Source: a virus
DNA: 27,234 nt
Virus record (IMG/VR): IMGVR_UViG_3300046829_000045
Span: 1-27,234 of that record
Direction: 5' to 3' (one strand)
Below are positions 14,682-22,491 of this stretch, piece after piece (the first letter of the stretch is position 1; every line of letters starts with the position of its first letter). The notes under the pieces are model-generated. The model had not been told where the DNA came from and made no database searches. It saw only the letters and a list, made by a program, of their open reading frames with translations. The position numbers and the translations under genes were made by a program.

Positions 14682-15122
14682 GTGCGCACTGAGCTGGAGT
14701 CCGGGGGGTGGGTCGAGCACCTTCCGATCCAGGACGTCAAGGGAAAGCACATCCGCGCCTACCGGCGCGCGATAAGCCTCCACGTTCCCGGCAACGCAGT
14801 GGACGACGACGGCGACGTCGACCGGCGTGTCCTCGTCACCAGCCTGGACCTCGGCGAGCGGCGCGAGGCCAGGGGCGACGCCGTCGCAGCGATCATCCTC
14901 ACCGCATGGTCGTTCCCTGAGCCGGTACCGGACCTGGAGGGCTACAGCGTCGTCAACGGCGAGTCGCTCGGCGAGCTGCCGGCCGACGACCTGATCGAGA
15001 TCGAGCGGATCCTCGAGCCGTTCGCCGCCAAGTTCGACGACAAGCCAAACCCAAAAGAGGCGACTACCTCCATCTCAAATGGGTCGTCCAGGGCAAGAGC
15101 AGGAAGCTCCCGCCGGGGCTGA
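14682..15122 (+). CDS. Tail assembly chaperone, short (G-like) form
   Basis: A 146-residue zero-frame product, acting as a chaperone that loads tube subunits on the tape measure. The body is an acidic, helical protein (RRVLVTSLDLGERREARGDA, DLIEIERILEPFAAKFDD). GTG 14682 follows GAGGAG-type sequence after the major tail gene. The C-terminus after the slippery site (EATTSISNGSSRARAGSSRR) looks like non-selected sequence, as usual for such proteins. Between tube protein and tape measure, this is the standard location for the G/GT pair. Confidence 0.84.
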   Translation: MRTELESGGWVEHLPIQDVKGKHIRAYRRAISLHVPGNAVDDDGDVDRRVLVTSLDLGERREARGDAVAAIILTAWSFPEPVPDLEGYSVVNGESLGELPADDLIEIERILEPFAAKFDDKPNPKEATTSISNGSSRARAGSSRRG

Positions 15123-15277
15123 GCTGGGAGGACTACGAGGACATCCTGCACATCATCCGCTTCCGGCTACCGCCTGAGGCGGGCGGCAGGGACGACCTGC
15201 CGGCTGGCGTCTGGACCTGGCTGATGCCGGTGCAGATGGCGGTCGACAAGGCGCAGAGGGAGGCGATGAAGGGATGA
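14682..15277 (+). CDS. Tail assembly chaperone, -1 frameshift (GT-like) product
   Basis: Joined product 14682-15056 plus 15056-15277, about 198 residues. After slipping at CCCAAAA (15050-15056, read as C CCA AAA) the ribosome continues RGDYLHLKWVVQGKSRK, LSWEDYEDILHIIRFRLP and WTWLMPVQMAVDKAQREA, clearly coding-like, to a TGA at 15275-15277. This stop overlaps the next gene's ATG as ATGA. The T-like part has no start codon of its own, so frameshifting is the only visible way to make it, as known for lambda-type phages. Confidence 0.85.
15050..15056 (+). other. -1 slippery heptamer in tail chaperone gene
   Basis: CCCAAAA in exact X XXY YYZ phase relative to the 14682 frame. A small GAGG/CCTC hairpin can be drawn directly after it, and a weak GGCGAC/GTCGTC pairing further on; I place little weight on either. 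The shifted frame is open for 73 codons. Confidence 0.85.
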
Positions 15278-15777
15278 GACCGGAGGAGCTGCCCGGCTAC
15301 CTGGCCGGCCTGGGCCGTGCCGTCCGCGACCGCGCTGCACTGGACGCCGCCGACGCCATGGCGCAGTCCTACCAGCGCGACGTCGTGCGGTCGATGCGCG
15401 GCCCGTCGCCGTCACCCGCGGGCACGCCGCCAGCGCGCCGCACGGGCACCCTGGCCCGGTCAGTCCGCCCTGAGCCCGCGAAGGCCGCCGGGGCAGGGCG
15501 GGCCACCTCGAGCGTCGCCCCGCACACCGTCTACGCCCGCATCCAGCAGCTCGGCGGCCACGTCTACCCGGTGCGCGCCAAGGCGCTGCGGTGGAAGGCC
15601 AGGACGTTCGGGCCGCTGCGGCAGGGCGAGAAGCGCAGCAACTGGGTGTACGCGACGCATGTCTACCTGCCGCCGCGGCCCTACATGGTGATGAACGGCG
15701 CCCGGCGGCAGGAGTGCCGCAAGCAGGCCATCGCCGCGGTCTCCCGCGTCGTCCGGGAGGCGCTCGCCGGTGGATGA
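15274..15777 (+). CDS. HK97 gp10-like / tail-completion-type protein
   Basis: A 167-residue basic protein. The middle and end, SVAPHTVYARIQQLGGHVY, KALRWKARTF and THVYLPPRPYMVMN, match the pattern of the HK97 gp10-like family (strand, YA..QEFG, PRPFL), which act at the head-tail joint or tail tip. The start overlaps the chaperone stop as ATGA. In HK97- and lambda-type phages this family is encoded before the tail terminator and tube protein, so its place between chaperone and tape measure is noteworthy. The family match is from motif reading; the exact role is uncertain. Confidence 0.7.
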   Translation: MRPEELPGYLAGLGRAVRDRAALDAADAMAQSYQRDVVRSMRGPSPSPAGTPPARRTGTLARSVRPEPAKAAGAGRATSSVAPHTVYARIQQLGGHVYPVRAKALRWKARTFGPLRQGEKRSNWVYATHVYLPPRPYMVMNGARRQECRKQAIAAVSRVVREALAGG

Positions 15778-18106
15778 CATGGAGGAGGTCACCCAGCGGT
15801 TCGCGGCGGACGTCGAGTCGTACGTGGCGGAGGTCGGCCGGGCGGCCACTGAGGCGCGTGACCTGGCCGGGGCGACGGAGGAGGTCAAGTTCGCCGCTGA
15901 CGGCATGCGCGACAAGGTCACCGAGGCGGCCGCGGCGCTGAAGATCACCCGCGACGAGATGGGCAAGCTCCGCAACGCCTCCGGTGAGGTGATCACGGCA
16001 TCGGAGGCGCAGGCGCTGGCCCTGAAGCACATCCGCGACCAGGCGCTCGAGGCCGCCTTCGCGATGCGGGAGCTGGACAAGTACGAGAAGCCGTCCATGT
16101 TCTCCCGGCTCGGCGGCCTGCTCGGCGGCGGCGGTAGTGGCGGCGCCGGCGGCGGCCTCAGCGCGGGGGACCTCGCCCCGGGCCTGGGCAGCCCCACGGC
16201 GATAATCAGCATGATCGCCGCCGTCGAGGCCGCCATCATGATCATCGGCCCTGAAGTCGGGGCGCTCGCGACCGGGCTGACGGCGGCCGGGCTGGGCGTC
16301 GGGTCGTTCGCCGCGCTGGCAGTCCCCGCGCTCAAGAGCGTAACGGGCGAGTACCAGGCCCTGAACGCCGTCAACCAGAAATACCAGCAGGCAGTCGCGC
16401 TCGAGAAGATGGACCCGACGAAGGGGCACGCCGCCGCGGTCAAGGCGGCACTGGACCAGGTGAACCTCGTCGGGCAGGCATACCAGAAGCTGCCGAACGA
16501 CGAGCAGGGCGCGGTCGACGGCCTCTACAAGCTCACCCACGCCTTCCAGGCGCAGGCCAAGGCGTTCCAGCCCACCGCGTTCAAGGTCTTCAACGAGGCC
16601 CTGGGCGTCGCGAACCAGCTGCTGCCGTACCTGGGCCAGTTCGCGGCGGCGGTCGCGCCCGCGATCGAGCACCTGATCGGGGGGCTGGGCCGGTTCGTCG
16701 GCGGCGGCCAGTTCAGGTACTTCATGGGCTTCCTCCAGTCGCTGGCGGGGCCGGTGCTGGAGGCGGTCGGCTCCGGCATGGCCGGGCTGGGCCTGCGGCT
16801 CATGACGCTGATGGAGCTGTTCAGCAAGAAGGACGTGATAAACAGCGTCAACATCGCGTTCCGCGTCCTCGGCTTCCTCCTGCAATTGACTCAGGGCCTG
16901 ATCATGGAGGGAATGGACGCCTGGGACATCCTGACCCAGACGGTCCTTCCCGATGTGGCGCACTGGTTCGACGTGGCCCGCCACGCGGTCGCCAGCTTCG
17001 CCCACGGGGTCGCGCACGACTTCGACGACGTGCGCCACGACGTCGCCGAGTTCGGCCACGACGTGGCGCACTACTTCGACGACGCCAGGCACGATGTCGC
17101 GGAGTTCGGCCACGGGGTCGCGGTCGCGTTCGACGACGTCCGCCACGCGGTCGCCGTGGCCGTGACCGACACCGTCGGCTGGGTCCGCGACCACTGGAAG
17201 ATCATCCTGGCGTGGCTGGTCGCGCCCATCGGCATGGCGGTCTTCGAGATCAAGACGCATACGCACCAGATCGCGCAGGCGTTCGACGAGCTGCGCCACG
17301 ACGTCGCCGCGATCCTCGCCGGGGCACGCCATGACGTGGCCGCGTTCGCCGACTGGGCGCCCCACGCCATCAGGGTCGCCTGGGACACCGTCCGGCACGA
17401 CACGGCCGCCGCGATGGACTGGGTCCGCCACGAGATCGCGCACGCGTTCGACTCGGTGCGCCACGATATCGCGGCGGCCACGGGCGACGTGCGGCACGAG
17501 GTGGCCGCCGCCTGGGACTGGCTGCGGCACGCCACCGCCACGGCAGCCGACGCGGTCGCCCATTTCTTCGAGCAGCTCCCGGGGCGGATCCTGTCCTACC
17601 TGGCGTCACTGCCGGCGAAGATGGCCGACGCCGGCAAGAACGTCATCCTCGGCCTGATCCGCGGCATAGAGTCCGCCGCCAGCCAGATCCCGTCCATCAT
17701 GCGCGGCCTCGCCTCCGACGTCGCCAGCTACTTCACCAACCCGCTGAAGCTGTTCTCCCCGAGCCGGGTGTTCTTCGACCACGGCGTGAACATCGTGCTC
17801 GGCGCGATCAACGGCGTGCGGTCGATGGCGCCGCAGCTGCAGCAGGTCATGCGCCAGCTCGGCTCCGGAGTGGCCACGGGCGGCATCCCCGGCGCCGGCG
17901 CGGGCGGCGGGTACGGCGCCGCCGGCGGCGGCCGCGTGAACGTCACGGTGCCGCTGACCGCGGTGTTCGGGGCCGCCACCGGCTTCCTCAATGACCCGCA
18001 CTTCCTGCAGTACATCCAGACCGTCATCCAGGAAGCCGTCCTCCGGTACAACGTCAACAACCCCGGCAACGGGCTGGCGATCTCGGCCGGCGGCAGGCCG
18101 CTGTGA
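15770..18106 (+). CDS. Tape measure protein with His-rich 18-residue repeats
   Basis: A 778-residue, mainly helical protein that sets tail length. The N-terminus is coiled-coil-like (EEVTQRFAADVESYVAEVGR). Hydrophobic stretches occur at about 140-185 (AIISMIAAVEAAIMIIGPEV) and 477-494 (WKIILAWLVAPIGMAVFEI). Residues 400-600 carry many RHDVA-type units, including tandem 18-residue repeats FDDVRHDVAEFGHDVAHY. The C-terminus has the LFSPSRVFFDHG element typical of tape measures, then a Gly-rich linker and a VNVTVPLTAVFG strand. GTG 15770 overlaps the upstream stop; ATG 15779 is an alternative. At about 1.5 angstrom per residue the tail would be near 115 nm, a family-based estimate. Confidence 0.9.
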   Translation: MDDMEEVTQRFAADVESYVAEVGRAATEARDLAGATEEVKFAADGMRDKVTEAAAALKITRDEMGKLRNASGEVITASEAQALALKHIRDQALEAAFAMRELDKYEKPSMFSRLGGLLGGGGSGGAGGGLSAGDLAPGLGSPTAIISMIAAVEAAIMIIGPEVGALATGLTAAGLGVGSFAALAVPALKSVTGEYQALNAVNQKYQQAVALEKMDPTKGHAAAVKAALDQVNLVGQAYQKLPNDEQGAVDGLYKLTHAFQAQAKAFQPTAFKVFNEALGVANQLLPYLGQFAAAVAPAIEHLIGGLGRFVGGGQFRYFMGFLQSLAGPVLEAVGSGMAGLGLRLMTLMELFSKKDVINSVNIAFRVLGFLLQLTQGLIMEGMDAWDILTQTVLPDVAHWFDVARHAVASFAHGVAHDFDDVRHDVAEFGHDVAHYFDDARHDVAEFGHGVAVAFDDVRHAVAVAVTDTVGWVRDHWKIILAWLVAPIGMAVFEIKTHTHQIAQAFDELRHDVAAILAGARHDVAAFADWAPHAIRVAWDTVRHDTAAAMDWVRHEIAHAFDSVRHDIAAATGDVRHEVAAAWDWLRHATATAADAVAHFFEQLPGRILSYLASLPAKMADAGKNVILGLIRGIESAASQIPSIMRGLASDVASYFTNPLKLFSPSRVFFDHGVNIVLGAINGVRSMAPQLQQVMRQLGSGVATGGIPGAGAGGGYGAAGGGRVNVTVPLTAVFGAATGFLNDPHFLQYIQTVIQEAVLRYNVNNPGNGLAISAGGRPL
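16967..17160 (+). repeat. Tandem 54-bp repeats in tape measure gene
   Basis: Units start at 16967, 17021 and 17075, with a partial fourth from 17129. Each encodes an 18-residue FD(D/V)xRHxVAxFxHxVA pattern. The second and third units are nearly identical in protein. Further irregular RHDVA/RHEIA units continue to about 17540. The helical period suggests a long regular alpha-helix with a His/Arg face. Confidence 0.85.
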
Positions 18107-21100
18107 CCGTCGCCATCGTGAGCACGTGGACCGGCGGGTACGCGGCGCCAACCGGGTTCGCGCTGCCCCGCTCAGCCGCCGGGCCCGCGCAGGTCACCGT
18201 AGCGAACGCGGCCGGGGACTGGGTGATCGCCGTCATGGCGTGGCAGCAGCCTGTCGCCGGCGCGGGCACGTCCGTCACCGTCTCCGACGACGCCCGCAAC
18301 TGGTGGGAGCCAGTCGGCGCCCCCTCGGCCGACACCACGGCGGCCGTCATCGAACGCTGCTCAGTGTGGGCTGCGCCCGCCGCCCGCGCCGCCGCCTACC
18401 TGCAGGCATGCCCCGACGGCCCGTACGCGTCGCTGGCCGTCGCCGCCTACGACTTCTCCGGCATCGGCCCCGGCTGGGCGCCCGTCACCGTCGGGTCGAA
18501 TACGTCGGCGTCCGGCACGTCGCTCACCGTGCCCGGCGGGACCGTCTCCGGCCAGGTCCTCGCCATCGCCGTCCTCGGCGCCGGGGAGTGGGGCGCCACG
18601 ATCACCCCCCCGGCCGGGTGGACGGCGCTGACCGGGTCCACGATCGAGGCCATCGGGAACATCCCCGGCAGCTCCACCGTGGCGGCCGCCTGGCGGGTCG
18701 TCACCGGCACCGTCCCGTCAGTCACCTGGAGCGTCAGCGGCAGCGCCATCCCGCTCGCCGGGACGATCGTAGCCATCCCCGTGGCCGCCGCGGTCCCCGC
18801 CCAGAAGTCACCGAACTGGCCCGTCGTCATCACCGAGGCCGCGATCGGCTCGGGGCCGCAGTCGCCGCCCGCCGCGATGACGTGGACCGACATGTCAGCG
18901 CGGTCACTGGCGCTGACGGTGCAGCAAGGGCGCCAGTACTCCCTGTCGCAGCTGCAGGCCGCCCAGGGAACCATCACCCTCGACAACCCGGACGGGGCGC
19001 TCATCCCGCCCGGCACGGGCAGCTTCGCCGGGATTGACTCCGGGACGCCGGCGCGCAGGCGCTGCTACTGGCCGCACGGCACGATGACGTCTACCCCCTG
19101 GTCGGTGCCGTTCTCCGGGCTCTTCCGCCGCTGGCCGTTCACCGCCCCGGCGGACACGCTGCGCGGGCAGGCCGTCGCCGAGGTGTCCGACATCTGGGCG
19201 TACGCCGCCGGCAGCCTGAACAGCATGGCCCGCGAGGAGATGCTCACCGACCAGCCGTACGCCCTGTGGCCGCTGTCCGACCCGGCCGGGAGCGCCGCGG
19301 GCAGCAACATCGCCCCCGGCAACGCCAGCCCGCTGAACCTCGTCACGGCCAAGCTCGGCGCGGGCGGCGCCGTCCAGCAGTGGGGCGCCAACTCCGGTGC
19401 CCTGATCGGCGACAGCTCGGCGCTGGCCACCGGCAGCGGCAAGGGCAGCGGCCCCGGCACTTACCAGCTCACCCTCGCCGGCACGAGCCTGAACACCAAC
19501 GGCTACGGGCACAGCCTGCTGTGCACCGATCCCGGGTTCCCGCCGCTGTCCGGCCCCGGGGTCACCGTCGAGACGTGGTTCACCTGCGCCAGCAACACCA
19601 ACACGACCGGCTTCGGGTTCAGTAACAGCGGCAACACGCTCACGGTGCCGGGCAGTAACTTCGCCAACGGCACCCCGGTCGTGTTCACCTCGGCCGGCCC
19701 CGCGCTGCCGTCCGGGATGACCGCGGGCGTCATCTACTACGTCATCGCGAGCAGCGGCGCGACGTTCCAGATCAGCGCCACGATCGGCGGATCAGCCGTG
19801 GCGCTGTCCAGCAACAGCATCGGGTTCGTGGCGACCACCACCACCTTCAACCCGGTCGTCGTGGCGCTGCGCAACATCGCCGGGTCCCTGTTCTCCGTCC
19901 AGGTCGCCGCCACCACCGGGAACCTGTTCATCAGCGGCAAGGGCGTCGCCACCACCACCATTGACAGCTCGCGGGACTGGCGGCTGGCGGGCGCCCTGGT
20001 CCACCTGTCCGTTGCCCTCACCATGACCACGTGGCGGGTCATCATCGGCGGCGGCTCCATCGGGGTGGCCGCCGGCGCCATGACCAGCCCGGCGCCGACA
20101 TGGACTGAGCTGTGCCTCGGCGGCGCCATGGACCGGCTCGTGCAGGGCTTCGCGATGCCGGGGCAGCTGGCACTCGCCGCCGTCTACCCGTACGTCCTGC
20201 CGCAGGCGCGGGTCGTCGCGCACGAGTGGGGCGGCGCCGCGGGGATGCTGGGCGACGCGGCGCACGAGCGACTGGACCGGGTCCTGGGCTATGCGGGCAT
20301 CGCCGGGCGCCGGTGGATCGGGCAGCTGCGCGCCGGCGACCAGGGGGACGCGTGCCCGTCGGGGCAGGACATCGGCGGCCAGTCTGCCGCCACGGGCGCG
20401 GGGAACATCGCCGCGAGCACGGTGCCCGCGCTGCTGTACGTCGCGCCGACCGGCGACATCACCTACCTGGCCAGGCAGTACAGCTGGAACCAGGCGGTGC
20501 GATGGACGCTGGGAGATAACGCGGCGGGCGGGGAGATCCCGTTCTCGCTGGCGCAGTTCGCCACCGACTACGACCCGACGCGCATCTACGACAACATCCA
20601 GCTGACCCAGCTCGACAGCCAGTCCGTGACCGTCCCCGCGGGGGCGACCGCGAGCACGACGGTGGCGGCCATGGAGGCGGCGAGCGAGGCCCAGTACGGT
20701 GACCAGCCGTACCAGCAGACCGCTTACCTGCAGTGGGACTACAACGCCGCGTACACGGCGGGGTCGTCGCTGGTGGACCTGGCGGCGTGGATCGCGATGA
20801 TCTACGGCAAGCCCAGGAACCGGGTTCCGGGGGTGGTGGTGAACGCGGCGGCGTACCCGCTGGCGTGGCCGCTGTGGTGCCTGGCGTCGGCGGGGGACAT
20901 GGTGTCCGTGACCGTGCGGCTGCCGACGGCCGTCACGTCGCCGCTGCTGACCGTGGTCGCGCGGGTGACGCAGACGCAGCGGTCGATGCAGTGGTCTGTC
21001 GATTCGCCGCCGGTCGCGACGATCGCGCTGACGCTGGACGCGGCACCGGAATACAACGCCTTGATTTGCGACGACGCGGTTAGGGGGCTGCTCAATGGCA

Positions 21101-21120
21101 CTAACGTGCTTCCTTGGTAG
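18103..21120 (+). CDS. Large minor tail protein with LamG-like module
   Basis: A 1005-residue protein right after the tape measure, the place of distal tail/hub proteins. Residues 1-240 are a beta-rich module (VTVANAAGDWVIAVMAWQQP, SDDARNWWEPVGAPSADT). From about 250 (MTWTDMSARSLALTVQQGRQ) begins a baseplate-like region. Residues about 380-680 look like a LamG/concanavalin fold (DQPYALWPLSDPAGS, GPGVTVETWFTCASN) interrupted at about 505-585 by a small module (LPSGMTAGVIYYVIASSGAT) common in phage fibres. The end (YDPTRIYDNIQLTQLD, DTVSVTVRLP-like) resembles actinophage minor tail proteins. GTG 18103 overlaps the upstream stop. Likely hub or receptor-contact protein; the exact role is unknown. 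Confidence 0.78.
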   Translation: MTVAIVSTWTGGYAAPTGFALPRSAAGPAQVTVANAAGDWVIAVMAWQQPVAGAGTSVTVSDDARNWWEPVGAPSADTTAAVIERCSVWAAPAARAAAYLQACPDGPYASLAVAAYDFSGIGPGWAPVTVGSNTSASGTSLTVPGGTVSGQVLAIAVLGAGEWGATITPPAGWTALTGSTIEAIGNIPGSSTVAAAWRVVTGTVPSVTWSVSGSAIPLAGTIVAIPVAAAVPAQKSPNWPVVITEAAIGSGPQSPPAAMTWTDMSARSLALTVQQGRQYSLSQLQAAQGTITLDNPDGALIPPGTGSFAGIDSGTPARRRCYWPHGTMTSTPWSVPFSGLFRRWPFTAPADTLRGQAVAEVSDIWAYAAGSLNSMAREEMLTDQPYALWPLSDPAGSAAGSNIAPGNASPLNLVTAKLGAGGAVQQWGANSGALIGDSSALATGSGKGSGPGTYQLTLAGTSLNTNGYGHSLLCTDPGFPPLSGPGVTVETWFTCASNTNTTGFGFSNSGNTLTVPGSNFANGTPVVFTSAGPALPSGMTAGVIYYVIASSGATFQISATIGGSAVALSSNSIGFVATTTTFNPVVVALRNIAGSLFSVQVAATTGNLFISGKGVATTTIDSSRDWRLAGALVHLSVALTMTTWRVIIGGGSIGVAAGAMTSPAPTWTELCLGGAMDRLVQGFAMPGQLALAAVYPYVLPQARVVAHEWGGAAGMLGDAAHERLDRVLGYAGIAGRRWIGQLRAGDQGDACPSGQDIGGQSAATGAGNIAASTVPALLYVAPTGDITYLARQYSWNQAVRWTLGDNAAGGEIPFSLAQFATDYDPTRIYDNIQLTQLDSQSVTVPAGATASTTVAAMEAASEAQYGDQPYQQTAYLQWDYNAAYTAGSSLVDLAAWIAMIYGKPRNRVPGVVVNAAAYPLAWPLWCLASAGDMVSVTVRLPTAVTSPLLTVVARVTQTQRSMQWSVDSPPVATIALTLDAAPEYNALICDDAVRGLLNGTNVLPW

Positions 21121-21328
21121 CGCTGTCGTCCTTCAGCACGGCCAGCATGCCATCGAACTGCTTGCCGCTGGCCATCGCCTCACGGAGGGCCGCGACCTCG
21201 CGGGCGACATCGGCGCTGGCGCTGTCCAGGCCACGGCGGAACGACTCGGCGAGCTCGCGGCCGAACCGCCGCATCTGCCGCCTTCGCAGAGCCGGGCCGA
21301 TGACCGGTATCCGGTACCTGTTCACCAC
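21101..21328 (-). CDS. Small antisense helical protein inside the tail operon
   Basis: A 75-residue protein on the minus strand between two plus-strand tail genes, its 3' end overlapping the end of the large minor tail gene by about 20 bases. Nearly all codons end in G or C in this frame, and the composition (RRRQMRRFGRELAESFRRGL, then DVAREVAALREAMASGKQ) is that of an amphipathic coiled-coil-like protein, so it looks genuine. No convincing plus-strand gene fills 21121-21354. The start is GTG GTG with only a GGGG-type weak ribosome site. No promoter is obvious. No family recognised; it may be an inserted cargo gene. Confidence 0.55.
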   Translation of the reverse strand: MVNRYRIPVIGPALRRRQMRRFGRELAESFRRGLDSASADVAREVAALREAMASGKQFDGMLAVLKDDSATKEAR

Positions 21329-21354
21329 CCCAGCTTGCCACGGGCGGCGGCCAG

Positions 21355-22491
21355 GTGACGACGTCCCAGATCTCGCTCCCGTCCCCCCGCACCTGGGCCG
21401 CGAACGACCTCGTCACCGTCCCCCGCCTGCGCGCCGACGCGGTCGACGCCATCGCGTTCCTCCTCCAGCGGCCGACGTTCGCCGGGCAGGTCACCACCGG
21501 CAAGAGCTACGCCAGCGGCAGCGACCTGCCGCTGTTCCTCGACAGCGAGATAATCGACAACTGGAACGGCCACCAGCCCGGCACCGCCGTCAACGGCACC
21601 CAGAACCCCGCCGCGTACTACTGCCAGGTCCCCGGCTGGTACCTGTGCCGGTCTGCCCCCGCGTTCCAGTACACCAGCGCGACGCAGGCGGCGTTCGCCG
21701 GGAGCCTGGAAGGCCTCAGCAACGGCGGCTCGTTCGGCCCGTCGCGGGGCCAGCTCGTCCTGGACGGCAGCACCAACCCGCCGGTGGCGCAGTGCATCGA
21801 CCTCGTCAAGCTCGTGATCACCGGGCCGCCCGGCGGCTCCGGTGACTACGTCCAGTTCGATGCCCTCCAGACATCAGGCGGCAGCGTAAACCTGGTCAGC
21901 GCCGCCACTCAGCTCCCTGCCGGGTCGGCCCGGTGGGTGTGCGCCGTCTCCGGCACGCAGCCGCTGCCCGTCCCGCCCCTCACCGCGGTGCCCAGCCCCA
22001 TCACGCACGCGTGGCTCAACGCCGACGTCCGAGACACGATCGAATACCTCATCTACCCGCCGATCCTGCGGGCGATCTACACCGCCGGGAGCACCACGCT
22101 GCCCAGCCAGAGCCTCCCCGCCGGGACCGCCTGCCCGCTCAACACCATCACGATCGACAACTACGGCGCGTTCAACGCCTCGACGTTCACCTACACCGCG
22201 CCCGTCGCGGGCAGGTACCTGGTCGCCGGGCAGGTGAACCTCGCGGCCTCTGCCGCCTCCACGTCCTACAAGTGCGGGGTCAACGTCAACGGCGGCACCA
22301 CGCAGTGGGGCGACGACGTCAACAAGGTGTCCGACTCCACCGGCGGCGGCGCCGGGGTCGTCAAGCGGCTGCGGCTCAGCGCGAACGACACCGTCCAGCT
22401 GTTCGCATCCCAGGGATCGGGCGGGGCGGTTGCCTTCAACGCGAACGCCGCGAACCGCACCAGGCTGGTCGTCGTCTGGGAGGGGAGCTGA
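21355..22491 (+). CDS. Minor tail protein with two C1q-like domains
   Basis: A 378-residue beta-rich protein, likely at the tail tip or fibre. It appears internally duplicated. Residues about 10-205 open with RTWAANDLVTVPRLRADAVD, then IAFLLQRPTF, and contain IIDNWNGH and a YYCQVPGWYLC strand. Residues about 210-378 repeat the pattern with HAWLNADVRDTIEYLIYPP, TITIDNYGAF and FTYTAPVAGRYLVAGQVN, ending in RLVVVWEG. The Y..P..G.Y...G pattern is typical of C1q/TNF-like jelly rolls used by phages for receptor or glycan contact. GTG 21355 starts the gene, with a weak upstream ribosome site. Confidence 0.72.
   Translation: MTTSQISLPSPRTWAANDLVTVPRLRADAVDAIAFLLQRPTFAGQVTTGKSYASGSDLPLFLDSEIIDNWNGHQPGTAVNGTQNPAAYYCQVPGWYLCRSAPAFQYTSATQAAFAGSLEGLSNGGSFGPSRGQLVLDGSTNPPVAQCIDLVKLVITGPPGGSGDYVQFDALQTSGGSVNLVSAATQLPAGSARWVCAVSGTQPLPVPPLTAVPSPITHAWLNADVRDTIEYLIYPPILRAIYTAGSTTLPSQSLPAGTACPLNTITIDNYGAFNASTFTYTAPVAGRYLVAGQVNLAASAASTSYKCGVNVNGGTTQWGDDVNKVSDSTGGGAGVVKRLRLSANDTVQLFASQGSGGAVAFNANAANRTRLVVVWEGS

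Noticed and set aside
16967-17160. Tandem repeats considered as a CRISPR array
   Set aside because: Repeats are contiguous without spacers and lie in frame within the tape measure gene.
15167-17563. 798-codon open frame on the minus strand opposite the tape measure gene
   Set aside because: Arg/Gly/His-rich composition is that of an antisense shadow of a high-GC gene; the plus-strand tape measure explains the region.
21095-21358. Plus-strand 87-codon frame after the large minor tail gene
   Set aside because: No ribosome site, poor codon bias, and the minus-strand frame in the same place looks much more like a real gene.
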